DNA of 64,000 nt. Source: Oceaniovalibus guishaninsula JLT2003 (GTDB lineage: Bacteria; Pseudomonadota; Alphaproteobacteria; Rhodobacterales; Rhodobacteraceae). The stretch is taken from the NCBI RefSeq assembly GCF_000299575.1, contig NZ_AMGO01000047.1:62001-126000 (forward strand), in the 5' to 3' direction. Below the pieces are notes generated by a model. That model was given only the letters and a program-made list of their open reading frames with translations, was not told the DNA's origin and did not search any database. Made by a program: the position numbers and the translations under genes. Within the stretch, counting starts at the first letter, position 1; each line of letters opens with the position of its first letter. Positions 40,948-49,311 of this stretch are shown one piece after another.

Positions 40948-42494
40948 ATGCACCAATGCAGACCGAAGGCCGCCATGTCGTCGTGGTCGGCGCGGGGCCG
41001 GGCGGGCTGGCCAGCGCCATGCTGTTGCGCGCAGCGGGCGCGCGGGTGACGGTTGTGGAACGGTCCGACCGGGTGGGCGGACGGACGGCCAGCTTTACCC
41101 AGGACGGATTCACCTTCGATTACGGGCCGACCTTCTATCTCTATCCCCAGGTTTTGCGCGAGATCTTCGCGGCCTGCGGTCGGTCGCTGGATGCCGAGGT
41201 GGATTTGCGGCGGCTGGATCCGATGTATCGGCTGCAATTCGACGACGGCAACACCTTCGACGCCACCCCCGATATCGAGCGGCTGACCGCCGAGGCGGCG
41301 CGCATCTCGCCCGCCGACGCGCCGAACGTGCGCCGCTATCTGACCGAGAATACCGCCAAGTTCGACGCCTTCCGGCCCATCCTTCAGCGGCCCTTCCTGG
41401 GAATGCGCGATCTGGTGCGGATGGACATGATGCGCGCGCTGCCGCTGTTCCGGCCGTGGCTGACCGTGGATCAGGATCTCAAGCGCTGGTTCCGGCATCC
41501 CGACCTGCGGCTGGCCTTCAGCTTTCAGTCGAAATATCTGGGGATGAGCCCCTTCAAGTGTCCGTCGCTGTTCACCATCGTCGCGCATGTGGAATACGGA
41601 TTCGGCGTCTATCATCCCATCGGCGGCTGCAACGCGATCCCGCGGGCGATGGCGCGGGTTCTGGACGATATGGGCGTCGATATCCGCCTGAACGAAGGCG
41701 CGGAGCGGATCGAGTTCGAAGGCCGCCGCGCGAAGGCCGTGCGCACGGCGCACGGGACAATCGAGGCCGACGCGGTGGTGGTGAACGGCGACTTCGCCTC
41801 GACCATCCGCAAGCTGATCCCCGACAGGCTGCGCAGGCGGTGGACGGACAGCCGGATCGACGCCAAGAAATATTCCTGTTCGACCTTCATGCTGTATCTG
41901 GGAATCGAGGGGGTGCTGAAGGATCTCAGCCATCACACGATCTATCTGTCGAAGGATTACCTCGAGAACATCCGCGAGATCGACGCCGGCCTCGCCCCGA
42001 AAGAGCCGACCTTCTATGTCCAGAATGCCGGCGTGACCGATCCGACGCTGGCGCCCGAGGGGCATTCGACGCTCTACGTTCTGGTGCCCACCGGCAACCT
42101 GTCGGGCGAGGAGGACTGGGAGACGCTGGCGCCGCTTTACCGCGAGAAGATCCTCGACCGTCTGTCGCGCCTGTCGGGGCATGACATCCGCCCCCGCATC
42201 CGGACCGAACGGATGCTGACGCCCGCCGACTGGGAGGCGCAGATGGGCATTTTTCGGGGTGCCACGTTCAATCTGGCGCATAACCTCGGGCAGATGCTGC
42301 ACCGGCGCCCGCGCAACAGGTTCGAGGATGTGGACGGCGTCTATCTGACCGGCGGCGGCACCCATCCCGGCAGCGGCTTGCCCACCATCTTCGAAAGCGC
42401 GAGGATCGCATCGAAGCTGGCGGCGCGGGATATCGGGCTGGACTGGCCCGACGGGTTCATCCCAGATCTGGACGTAAGGGAGGCGGCGGAATGA
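40944..42494 (+). CDS. crtN: CrtN-type C30 carotenoid desaturase (squalene / diapophytoene desaturase)
   Basis: 516-residue FAD-dependent carotenoid desaturase. The FAD motif is HVVVVGAGPGGLASAMLLRA and DGFTFDYGPTFYLYPQVLRE follows. The middle FGVYHPIGGCNAIPRAMARV and the C-terminal GGGTHPGSGLPTIFESARIA are CrtN/CrtI signatures. It should introduce conjugated double bonds into a C30 chain, here most simply squalene made by HpnCDE. The second, CrtP-like desaturase follows with a 4-bp overlap. A C40 CrtI role is unlikely because no C40 phytoene synthase (crtB) is present in the window. Confidence 0.86.
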   Translation: MNAPMQTEGRHVVVVGAGPGGLASAMLLRAAGARVTVVERSDRVGGRTASFTQDGFTFDYGPTFYLYPQVLREIFAACGRSLDAEVDLRRLDPMYRLQFDDGNTFDATPDIERLTAEAARISPADAPNVRRYLTENTAKFDAFRPILQRPFLGMRDLVRMDMMRALPLFRPWLTVDQDLKRWFRHPDLRLAFSFQSKYLGMSPFKCPSLFTIVAHVEYGFGVYHPIGGCNAIPRAMARVLDDMGVDIRLNEGAERIEFEGRRAKAVRTAHGTIEADAVVVNGDFASTIRKLIPDRLRRRWTDSRIDAKKYSCSTFMLYLGIEGVLKDLSHHTIYLSKDYLENIREIDAGLAPKEPTFYVQNAGVTDPTLAPEGHSTLYVLVPTGNLSGEEDWETLAPLYREKILDRLSRLSGHDIRPRIRTERMLTPADWEAQMGIFRGATFNLAHNLGQMLHRRPRNRFEDVDGVYLTGGGTHPGSGLPTIFESARIASKLAARDIGLDWPDGFIPDLDVREAAE

Positions 42495-43999
42495 GCAGTG
42501 TCGGCATCATCGGCGGCGGTCTGGGCGGCCTCGCCGCGGCGGCGACGCTTGCCGCGCGCGGGCATCGCGTGACGCTGCTGGAAAAGAACGACTGGCTGGG
42601 CGGCAAGGCGGCCCTGCTGGAGGAGGACGGGTTCCGCTTCGACATGGGGCCGACGATCCTGACCATGCCGCGCGTGCTGGAGCGGGTCTTTTCCGAAGCC
42701 GGGCGGCGCATGTCGGATTATCTGGACCTGCGCAGGCTGGATCCGCAATGGCGATGCTTTTACGACGACGGCACGGTTCTGGATCTGCGCGACGATCCGA
42801 AGGACGCGGCCGCCGAGATCGGCAGGCTGTCGCCCCCCGACCGCGCGGGGTTCGAGCGCTTCATGAAGGTCGCCGACCGGCTGTCGGACGTGTCGGACAG
42901 GTTCTTCTTCTGGCGCTCGGTCGAGGATCTGCGCGACACGATGAACCTTAAGCAGAACATGACCCTCGCCACCTTGTCGGACGTGATGGCGCTGCGGATG
43001 CACCGGACTGTCGCGGGGCAGATCAAGAAGGATATCCGCGATCCGCGCGTGCAGCAGATGCTGGAGCATTTCATCCAGTATGTCGGATCGTCGCCGCTGG
43101 CATCGCCGGCCGTGCTGTGCGGCATCGCGCAGATGCAGCAGGGCGAGGGCGTCTGGTATCCGATGGGCGGCACCCGCGCCGTACCCACCGCCCTGACCCG
43201 TCTAGGCGAGGAACTGGGCGTCGATTACCGCACCGGCGTCGATGTGTCCGCGATCGAGGTCGAGAACGGCCGTGCCGTGGCGGTCGTGGCGGATGGCGAA
43301 CGGATCGTGTTCGACAGGATCGTGTCGAACATGGATTCGGTGCGCACCTACCGCGAGCTGATCGGCGGCAATGCCTGGCGCGATTTCGGCCATGCCAAAC
43401 GAGAGGCCGCATGTTCGGGCGTCGTGCTGTATCTGGGGCTCGACCGGGCCTACGAGCATCTGGCGCATCACAACTTCGTCTTCTCGCGCGATCCGAAAGA
43501 GGAGTTTCAGGCGATCTATGACCGGGGCGAACCCGCGCCCGATCCGACCGCCTATATCGCGGCGCCCGCCCGCACCGAACCGGGCGTCGCGCCCGAGGGC
43601 GGCGAGGCGCTGTATGTGCTGGTCCACACGCCGCATCTGCGCCCCGGACACGACTGGTCGCGGATGCTGCCCCCCTACCGGCGCACGATCCTCGACAAGC
43701 TGAAGCGCACCGCCGGCATGGCCGATATCGAGGACCGCATCCGGGTCGAGCGGGTGCTGACGCCGCAGGACATCCACGACCGCTACAAGGTGCTGGACGG
43801 GGCGATCTACGGGCTGGTCAGCCACGGGCGCGTCAACGGCGCGTTCAAGCCCGGCAACCGGTCACGGCAGGTGCGGAACCTGTATCTGGCCGGGGGGTCG
43901 GCGCATCCGGGGCCGGGCATGCCGATGGCGCTGATGTCGGGATGGATCGCCGCCGACAGCCTGCACCAGGACGCCACGGCCAACACCGCGGCCGAGTGA
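42491..43999 (+). CDS. crtP: CrtP-type C30 carotenoid terminal oxidase (diaponeurosporene oxygenase-like)
   Basis: 502-residue paralogue of CrtN that resembles S. aureus CrtP throughout: GIIGGGLGGLAAAATLAARG, FRFDMGPTILTMPRVLERVF, MSDYLDLRRLDPQWRCFYDD, EHFIQYVGSSPLASPAVLCG, HHNFVFSRD and LAGGSAHPGPGMPMALMSGW. CrtP oxidises the terminal methyl of C30 carotenoids to an aldehyde (or acid). This fits the downstream aldehyde dehydrogenase. Coupled to crtN by ATGA and to the acyltransferase by TGATG. Confidence 0.85.
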   Translation: MSSVGIIGGGLGGLAAAATLAARGHRVTLLEKNDWLGGKAALLEEDGFRFDMGPTILTMPRVLERVFSEAGRRMSDYLDLRRLDPQWRCFYDDGTVLDLRDDPKDAAAEIGRLSPPDRAGFERFMKVADRLSDVSDRFFFWRSVEDLRDTMNLKQNMTLATLSDVMALRMHRTVAGQIKKDIRDPRVQQMLEHFIQYVGSSPLASPAVLCGIAQMQQGEGVWYPMGGTRAVPTALTRLGEELGVDYRTGVDVSAIEVENGRAVAVVADGERIVFDRIVSNMDSVRTYRELIGGNAWRDFGHAKREAACSGVVLYLGLDRAYEHLAHHNFVFSRDPKEEFQAIYDRGEPAPDPTAYIAAPARTEPGVAPEGGEALYVLVHTPHLRPGHDWSRMLPPYRRTILDKLKRTAGMADIEDRIRVERVLTPQDIHDRYKVLDGAIYGLVSHGRVNGAFKPGNRSRQVRNLYLAGGSAHPGPGMPMALMSGWIAADSLHQDATANTAAE

Positions 44000-44787
44000 T
44001 GCGCAAGGCCGCGCCCGACGATCCTGTCGCGCTGCGATCGCCCGCGATGTGCCGGTTCTTCGAGGCGGTGATGCGGCGGCAGATGGCGGCGGGGTTCCGG
44101 GCGGTGCGGATCCTGCGGCCCGGATTGCCCGATCTGAACGGCAGGCCGGCGGTGGTGTTCGCCAATCATCCCGGCTGGTGGGATCCGGTCTTCTTCATCG
44201 TACTGCAACGGATGCTGATGCCCGCGCGCGAAGGTTACGGTCCCATCGACGCGACGGCGCTGGAACGCTATGGCTTCATGCGGCGGATCGGCATTTTCGG
44301 GGTCGAACAGGGCACGCCGCGCGGGGCGGCGCGGTTCCTTCGGGTGGGGCGCGCCTTGCTGTCCGATCCGGCGCGGACGATCTGGATGACCGCGCAGGGA
44401 CGCTTCGCCGATCCGCGCGAAAGACCGCCCGCGATCCGGCCCGGTCTGGCGCATCTGATGGCGCGCGTGCCCGGTGCCGTGGCGGTGCCGCTAGCGATGG
44501 AATATCCCTTCTGGTCCGAAAAGAGACCCGAGGCGCTGGCGGCGTTCGGATCGCCCCTGGGCGACCGCGGCAGTGCCGCCGATTGGCAGGCCGCGCTGGA
44601 GGATGGGTTGACCGCGACGCAGGACCGGCTGGCGCAGGCGGCGATGGCGCGCGATCCGGCGCGATTCACGACGCTGCTGGGCGGCAAGCGTGGCGTCGGC
44701 GGCGTCTATGGCGCATGGTCGCGGCTGCGCGCGGCGACCGGCGCGCGGCGTTACGATCCCGATCACCTGCCCGAGCGGACCGACTGA
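43999..44787 (+). CDS. PlsC-type lysophospholipid acyltransferase family protein (probable carotenoid glycoside acyltransferase)
   Basis: 262 residues with the LPLAT fold. The catalytic HxxxxD motif is in VVFANHPGWWDPVFFIVLQR (H57, D62), with the acceptor loop FGVEQGTPRGAARFL and a WMTAQGRFADPRER segment. Position between crtP and the glycosyltransferase suggests that it adds a fatty acid to the carotenoid glycoside, the job done in S. aureus by the unrelated small membrane protein CrtO. This function is inferred from context. Confidence 0.78.
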   Translation: MRKAAPDDPVALRSPAMCRFFEAVMRRQMAAGFRAVRILRPGLPDLNGRPAVVFANHPGWWDPVFFIVLQRMLMPAREGYGPIDATALERYGFMRRIGIFGVEQGTPRGAARFLRVGRALLSDPARTIWMTAQGRFADPRERPPAIRPGLAHLMARVPGAVAVPLAMEYPFWSEKRPEALAAFGSPLGDRGSAADWQAALEDGLTATQDRLAQAAMARDPARFTTLLGGKRGVGGVYGAWSRLRAATGARRYDPDHLPERTD

Positions 44788-44788
44788 G

Positions 44789-45919
44789 ATGACCCTGATC
44801 GTGACGATCCTTGCGATGACCGCGCTTGTGCTGGCAGGGCTTTACGCCGTCGTGACGCTGGTGAACCTGGCGATCTTCGCCACGCCCCGACGGGTGGCGG
44901 ACGGCGACGGTGCGGCGGTGTCGATCCTGATTCCCGCGCGGGACGAGGCCGCGAATATCGACGCCGCGCTGGACGCGGTTCTGGCGCAGCAGGGCATCGG
45001 CCTGGATGTCGTGGTGCTGGATGACGGATCGTCGGACGACACGGCGGCACGCGTCGCCGTCCGCGCGGCCCGCGACCCCCGAGTCCGCCTTGTCCGCGGC
45101 GCGGGGCTGCCGCCCGGCTGGAACGGCAAGCAGCATGCCTGCCACCAGCTTGCGCGCCATGCCCGGCACCCCGTGCTGCTGTTCGTCGATGCGGATGTGC
45201 GCCTTGCGCCCGATGCGGCACTTCGCATGTGGCGATACATGGAGGATCGCGCGTTGGACCTCGTGTCGGGGTTCCCGCGCCAGATCACCCGCACCCTGCC
45301 CGAAATCGTCGTGATTCCGCAGATCTTCGTCGTCCTTCTGGGCTATCTGCCGCTTCCGATGGCCCGGACCAGCGGCAGCAGCGGGTTCGCTGCGGGGTGC
45401 GGTCAGTTGATGATGGTGCGGGCGGACGCCTATCGGCGGGCGGGCGGGCACGCGGCGTTCCGCGACCGGATGCATGACGGCCTGAACCTGCCCCGCAACG
45501 TGCGGCTTTCGGGCGGGCGCACCGACATTCTGGATGCCACGCCCATCGCATCGTGCCGTATGTACGACAACTGGCCCGCCATCCGGCAGGGGTTCACGAA
45601 GAACGCCACGGAAGGCATGGCCCGGCCCGTCGCGCTGCCGGTCTGGACCGTGCTGCTGGGCGGCGGGCATGTGTTGCCGTTCCTGCTGCTGCCGGTTGCA
45701 TGGGCGGGGGGCACGGGCCTGTGGCCGGTCGGTCTGGCGTTGGCGCTGCTGATGGCGGCGCGGACGGCGTTGGCCGTGAAGGTGCGGCAGCATCCGCTGT
45801 CCGTGCTGCTGCATCCCCTGGGCGTCATCGTCACGATCTGGATTCAGTGGGCCGCCTTCATCGGTGCGCAGCGGGGGCGGCAGGCCGTGTGGCGCGGCCG
45901 TGCCTATGACGTGAGTTGA
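44789..45919 (+). CDS. crtQ: Family 2 glycosyltransferase, CrtQ/CruC-like
   Basis: 376-residue membrane-bound GT2. An N-terminal transmembrane helix (MTLIVTILAMTALVLAGLYA) precedes the GT-A domain with SILIPARDEAANIDAALDAV, VVLDDGSSDDTAA, VLLFVDADVRLAPDAALRMW (metal-binding DxD). Two or three C-terminal helices follow (VLLGGGHVLPFLLLPVAWAG). CrtQ in S. aureus and CruC esterify a sugar to a carotenoid carboxylic acid or hydroxyl. The context with crtN, crtP and aldehyde dehydrogenase supports that here; the sugar is unknown. Confidence 0.82.
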   Translation: MTLIVTILAMTALVLAGLYAVVTLVNLAIFATPRRVADGDGAAVSILIPARDEAANIDAALDAVLAQQGIGLDVVVLDDGSSDDTAARVAVRAARDPRVRLVRGAGLPPGWNGKQHACHQLARHARHPVLLFVDADVRLAPDAALRMWRYMEDRALDLVSGFPRQITRTLPEIVVIPQIFVVLLGYLPLPMARTSGSSGFAAGCGQLMMVRADAYRRAGGHAAFRDRMHDGLNLPRNVRLSGGRTDILDATPIASCRMYDNWPAIRQGFTKNATEGMARPVALPVWTVLLGGGHVLPFLLLPVAWAGGTGLWPVGLALALLMAARTALAVKVRQHPLSVLLHPLGVIVTIWIQWAAFIGAQRGRQAVWRGRAYDVS

Positions 45920-47280
45920 CCGGACCGGATGCGATACGGGCCGCGCATGCCCGACTGACGGCGGCCTTCTCGCTGGACATGGTGCCGCCCGTGCCGCAAC
46001 GCATCGCCCGGCTGAAGGATCTGGGCGCGGCCATCGGCGCGGCCCGCGACGACCTGATCGCGGCGGTGTCGCAGGATTTCGGTCCGCGCGCCGAGGTCGA
46101 GACGCTGACGGCCGAGCTGGCCTTCGTGCGGGACGGCCTGCGCCACACGATCCGCCATCTGTCCGGCTGGGCCGCGCCGCGCCGCCGCCGGGTGCTGCGC
46201 CCGGTGCCCGGCCGCACCGATCTGCGGTTCGAGCCGAAGGGCGTCGCCGGGATCCTGTCGCCGTGGAATTATCCCGTGCAACTGGCACTGATGCCGCTGA
46301 TCGCGGCCATCGCGGCGGGCAATCGCGTGATCCTGAAACCGTCCGAGCGCAGCCCGGCCACGTCCGACGCGCTGGTGCGGCTGATCGGGCGGGTCTTTCC
46401 GCCGGACGAGGCGGTGTGCATCACCGGCGGGCCGGACACCGCCGCGCAGCTTTGCGCGCTGCCGCTGGGGCATCTGTTCTTCACCGGCTCGACCGCGACG
46501 GGCCGCAAGGTGGCGCAGGCGGCGGCGGACACGCTGACGCCGGTGACGCTGGAACTGGGCGGCCGCAGTCCGGCCATCGCGCTGCCGGGGGCGGATCCGG
46601 CCCGCCATGCGCCGATGATCGCCTGGGGCAAATGGCTGAGCGCCGGGCAGACCTGCGTCGCGCCCAACCACCTGTGGGTGCCCCGCGGACGTCGGCAGGA
46701 TTGGGCCGATGCGCTGCTGGACCGTGCCGCCGGGTTCGTGCCCCGCGACTATACCGCAATGATCGACGGGCGGGCGGAAACGCGGATGCGCGACATGCTG
46801 GCCGAGGCAGAGGCCGGCGGCGCCACGGTGCGGCAGGTGCCTTCGGATATCGGCATTCCGCCGACGATCGTTCTGGACGCGCCGCCCGGCTGCGCGCTGA
46901 TGACCGAGGAGATTTTCGGTCCCGTGCTGCCCATCCTGCCCTATGACGACATCGAGGATGTCGTCGCGGCCGAAGCGGGCGCGTCGCCACTGGCCGCCTA
47001 TGTGTTCGACACGGATGCCGGCCGAGCGCAGGCGCTTTTGCTGCGGCTTCGCGCCGGCGGCGGCGCGGTCAACGCCACGATCCTGCATCTGGCGCTGCAC
47101 GACCTGCCCTTCGGCGGCATCGGCGAAAGCGGCATGGGCGCCTATCACGGGGTCCGGGGTTTTCGAGAGTTCAGCCATGAACGGGCGACCTTCGTCGCCG
47201 CGCGCGGGCCCTGGCTGCGGCTGCTTTCGCCGCCCTATTTGAAGATCGCGCGACGCCTGTTCGGCAGGATCGGGCGCTAG
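45916..47280 (+). CDS. Class 3-like aldehyde dehydrogenase, probable C30 carotenoid aldehyde dehydrogenase
   Basis: 454-residue NAD(P)-dependent ALDH of the short class 3 / coniferyl aldehyde type. Catalytic residues are visible: Asn118 in ILSPWNYPVQL, Lys141 in VILKPSERSP, Glu213 in TLELGGRSPAIAL and Cys247 in LSAGQTCVAPNHLW. The C-terminal LLSPPYLKIARRLFGRIGR is amphipathic, as in membrane-associated class 3 enzymes. It should oxidise the terminal aldehyde made by CrtP to the acid before glycosylation. The TTG at 45916, overlapping the preceding stop as TTGA, is the best start; the first ATG (Met22) would delete the N-terminal helix. Confidence 0.83.
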   Translation: MTGPDAIRAAHARLTAAFSLDMVPPVPQRIARLKDLGAAIGAARDDLIAAVSQDFGPRAEVETLTAELAFVRDGLRHTIRHLSGWAAPRRRRVLRPVPGRTDLRFEPKGVAGILSPWNYPVQLALMPLIAAIAAGNRVILKPSERSPATSDALVRLIGRVFPPDEAVCITGGPDTAAQLCALPLGHLFFTGSTATGRKVAQAAADTLTPVTLELGGRSPAIALPGADPARHAPMIAWGKWLSAGQTCVAPNHLWVPRGRRQDWADALLDRAAGFVPRDYTAMIDGRAETRMRDMLAEAEAGGATVRQVPSDIGIPPTIVLDAPPGCALMTEEIFGPVLPILPYDDIEDVVAAEAGASPLAAYVFDTDAGRAQALLLRLRAGGGAVNATILHLALHDLPFGGIGESGMGAYHGVRGFREFSHERATFVAARGPWLRLLSPPYLKIARRLFGRIGR

Positions 47281-47297
47281 TCTGATCGGATAAAGCG

Positions 47298-47317
47298 ATC
47301 GTTTCCACAGAAACGAT
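47298..47317. promoter_or_regulatory. Palindrome upstream of yeiH, candidate LysR-type operator
   Basis: ATCGTTTC (47298-47305), CACA, GAAACGAT (47310-47317), a perfect 8-bp inverted repeat 61 bp before the yeiH start. LysR regulators bind such dyads and the LysR gene lies in the same operon. There is no T-run, so a terminator for the carotenoid operon is less likely. Confidence 0.5.
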
Positions 47318-47377
47318 GCGTTGGATGTGTCGATTGCGCCGGTCTATTTGCTGTCTGCAAGACGGCAGGAGGCAGAC

Positions 47378-48415
47378 ATGACGCAGATCGACTTTGGCAG
47401 ACAGGCATGGCTGGACGGATCGCTCGCACGGCTGGGCCGTGTCGGGCCGGGGCTGGCGCTGTGCGCGGCCATCGCGGCGGCGGCGTTCGTGCTGCGGCTG
47501 CTGCCCGGCATCGGGGTACTCAGCCCGCTGATCCTGGCGATCCTGCTGGGGATGGCGGTGCGCAATACGCTGGGCACGCCCGTCGCGGCGAGGCCCGGCA
47601 TCGCCTTCGGCATGCGGCCTGTTCTGCGCGCGGGCATCGTCCTTCTGGGGCTGCAACTGACGCTGTGGCAGGTGATGGCCGTGGGTGGCACCGGGATCGC
47701 TCTGATCGCGGCTCTGCTGGTGGCGACCTTCGGCTTCACCACCTGGCTGGGGCGGATGCTGGGCGTGGATGCGCGGTTGACGCAACTGATCGCCGCGGGC
47801 AGTTCCATCTGCGGGGCGTCGGCCGTCATCGCCACCAACGCCGTGACCGGCGCGCGGGACGAGGACGTGGCCTATGCCGTTGCCTGCGTCACGGTCTTCG
47901 GATCGCTGTCGATGGTGCTGATGCCGGTGATCGGCGGGGCGCTGGACATGTCGGCGCATGCCTATGGCCTTTGGACGGGTGCCTCGATCCACGAGGTCGC
48001 GCAGGTCGTCGCCGCCGCCTATGCCCGTGGTGCCGAGGCGGGCGAATTCGGCACCATCGCCAAGCTGAGCCGGGTGATGATGCTGGCGCCGATGGTGCTG
48101 GCCCTGGGGTTCCTTGCCCGCGGCAAGCGATCCGGCGGCGGCGGCGAACGTGCGGCCGCCGCGCCGATCCCGTGGTTCGTGCTGGGCTTCGTCGCCATGG
48201 TGGGCGTCGCCAGCACCGGCATCGTGCCGCAGCCCGCGCTGGATGGCGGCGCCGTGTTGACCCAGTTCCTGCTGGCCACCGCGCTGGCAGCGATGGGGCT
48301 TGAGACCGACATCGGCGGTCTGCGCGCGGCGGGTCTGCGCCCGGCGCTGCTGGGGGCGGGGGCGTGGATCTTCATCTCTGCCCTGGGGCTTGCGCTTGTG
48401 CTGGTGCTGGCGTGA
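47378..48415 (+). CDS. yeiH: YeiH/UPF0324 family membrane transporter (putative sulfate exporter family)
   Basis: 345 residues with about ten transmembrane segments. Family motifs include PLILAILLGMAVRNTLGTPV, MRPVLRAGIVLLGLQLTLWQ, and AAGSSICGASAVIATNAVTG, the hallmark GSSICGASA loop; TGASIHEVAQVVAAAYARG follows. The true substrate of the family is unsettled. The start at 47378 has a very good ribosome site (AGGAGG at 47367-47372). Coupled to a LysR regulator gene by a GTGA overlap. Confidence 0.85.
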   Translation: MTQIDFGRQAWLDGSLARLGRVGPGLALCAAIAAAAFVLRLLPGIGVLSPLILAILLGMAVRNTLGTPVAARPGIAFGMRPVLRAGIVLLGLQLTLWQVMAVGGTGIALIAALLVATFGFTTWLGRMLGVDARLTQLIAAGSSICGASAVIATNAVTGARDEDVAYAVACVTVFGSLSMVLMPVIGGALDMSAHAYGLWTGASIHEVAQVVAAAYARGAEAGEFGTIAKLSRVMMLAPMVLALGFLARGKRSGGGGERAAAAPIPWFVLGFVAMVGVASTGIVPQPALDGGAVLTQFLLATALAAMGLETDIGGLRAAGLRPALLGAGAWIFISALGLALVLVLA

Positions 48416-49305
48416 CCCTGGACCAGCTTCGCATCTTCGTCGCGGTGGCCGAGCGCGAGCATGTCACGCAAGCCGCCGCCGCGCTGAACCTGACGCAAAG
48501 CGCCACCAGCGCGGCCATCGCGGCGCTGGAGGAACGGCACGCCGTGCGGCTGTTCGACAGGGTCGGACGGCGGATCGCGCTGACTGAGGCGGGGCGTCTG
48601 ATGCTGGGCGAAGCGCGCGCCGTGCTGGCGCGGGCGGCGCAGGCGGAGCGGCTGCTGGCGGATCTGGCCGGGCTGCGGCGCGGCGCGTTGCACCTGGCCG
48701 CCAGCCAGACCGTCGCCAGCTATTGGCTGCCGCCGCGGATGCAGGCGTTTCAGAGGCTGCATCCGGGCATCGACCTGACGCTGGTCGTCGGCAACACCGA
48801 TGCGGTCGCCCGTCGCGTCGCATCGGCCGAGGTCGATCTGGGTTTCGTCGAGGGGCCGGTCGCCGACCCCGCCCTGGCTTCGACGCCGTTGCCGGGGGAC
48901 GAACTGGCGCTGGCCGTGGCGCCCGGACATGCGATGGCCGGGATGACGGCGATGACGGCAGCCGATCTGGCGGCGACACGGTGGGTTCTGCGCGAGTTGG
49001 GTTCGGGCACCCGCGCGGCCAGCGACGCGGCGCTGGCGCGTCACGGGCTGGCAACGGCCGATCTGACCGTGACGCTGGAATTGCCATCGAACGAGGCCGT
49101 CCGCTCGGCGGTCGAGGCGGGCGGCGCGGCGACGATCCTGTCGACGCTGGTGCTTGCCCCGTCATTCGCGGCTGGCCGGCTGGTCAGGGTCCCCTTCGAC
49201 CTGCCGGCGCGGGACTTTCATCTGCTGCGCCATGCGGCGCGCCATCCGTCCCCGGCCGAACGACGCTTCGTCGCGTCGATCGGCCTGACGGGCGGACACG
49301 CCTAG
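48412..49305 (+). CDS. LysR family transcriptional regulator (YeiE/CysB-like)
   Basis: 297 residues. The winged HTH is at residues 1-60 (LDQLRIFVAVAEREHVTQAA, ALNLTQSATSAAIAALEERH, FDRVGRRIALTEAGR) and is followed by the type 2 periplasmic-binding effector domain. The GTG at 48412 overlaps the yeiH stop. LysR genes are usually divergent from their target; here the regulator is the last gene of the transcript, so control and feedback must act at the upstream promoter, possibly at 47298-47317. In E. coli the neighbour of yeiH is also a LysR gene, yeiE. Confidence 0.85.
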   Translation: MTLDQLRIFVAVAEREHVTQAAAALNLTQSATSAAIAALEERHAVRLFDRVGRRIALTEAGRLMLGEARAVLARAAQAERLLADLAGLRRGALHLAASQTVASYWLPPRMQAFQRLHPGIDLTLVVGNTDAVARRVASAEVDLGFVEGPVADPALASTPLPGDELALAVAPGHAMAGMTAMTAADLAATRWVLRELGSGTRAASDAALARHGLATADLTVTLELPSNEAVRSAVEAGGAATILSTLVLAPSFAAGRLVRVPFDLPARDFHLLRHAARHPSPAERRFVASIGLTGGHA

Positions 49306-49311
49306 GGCGCG

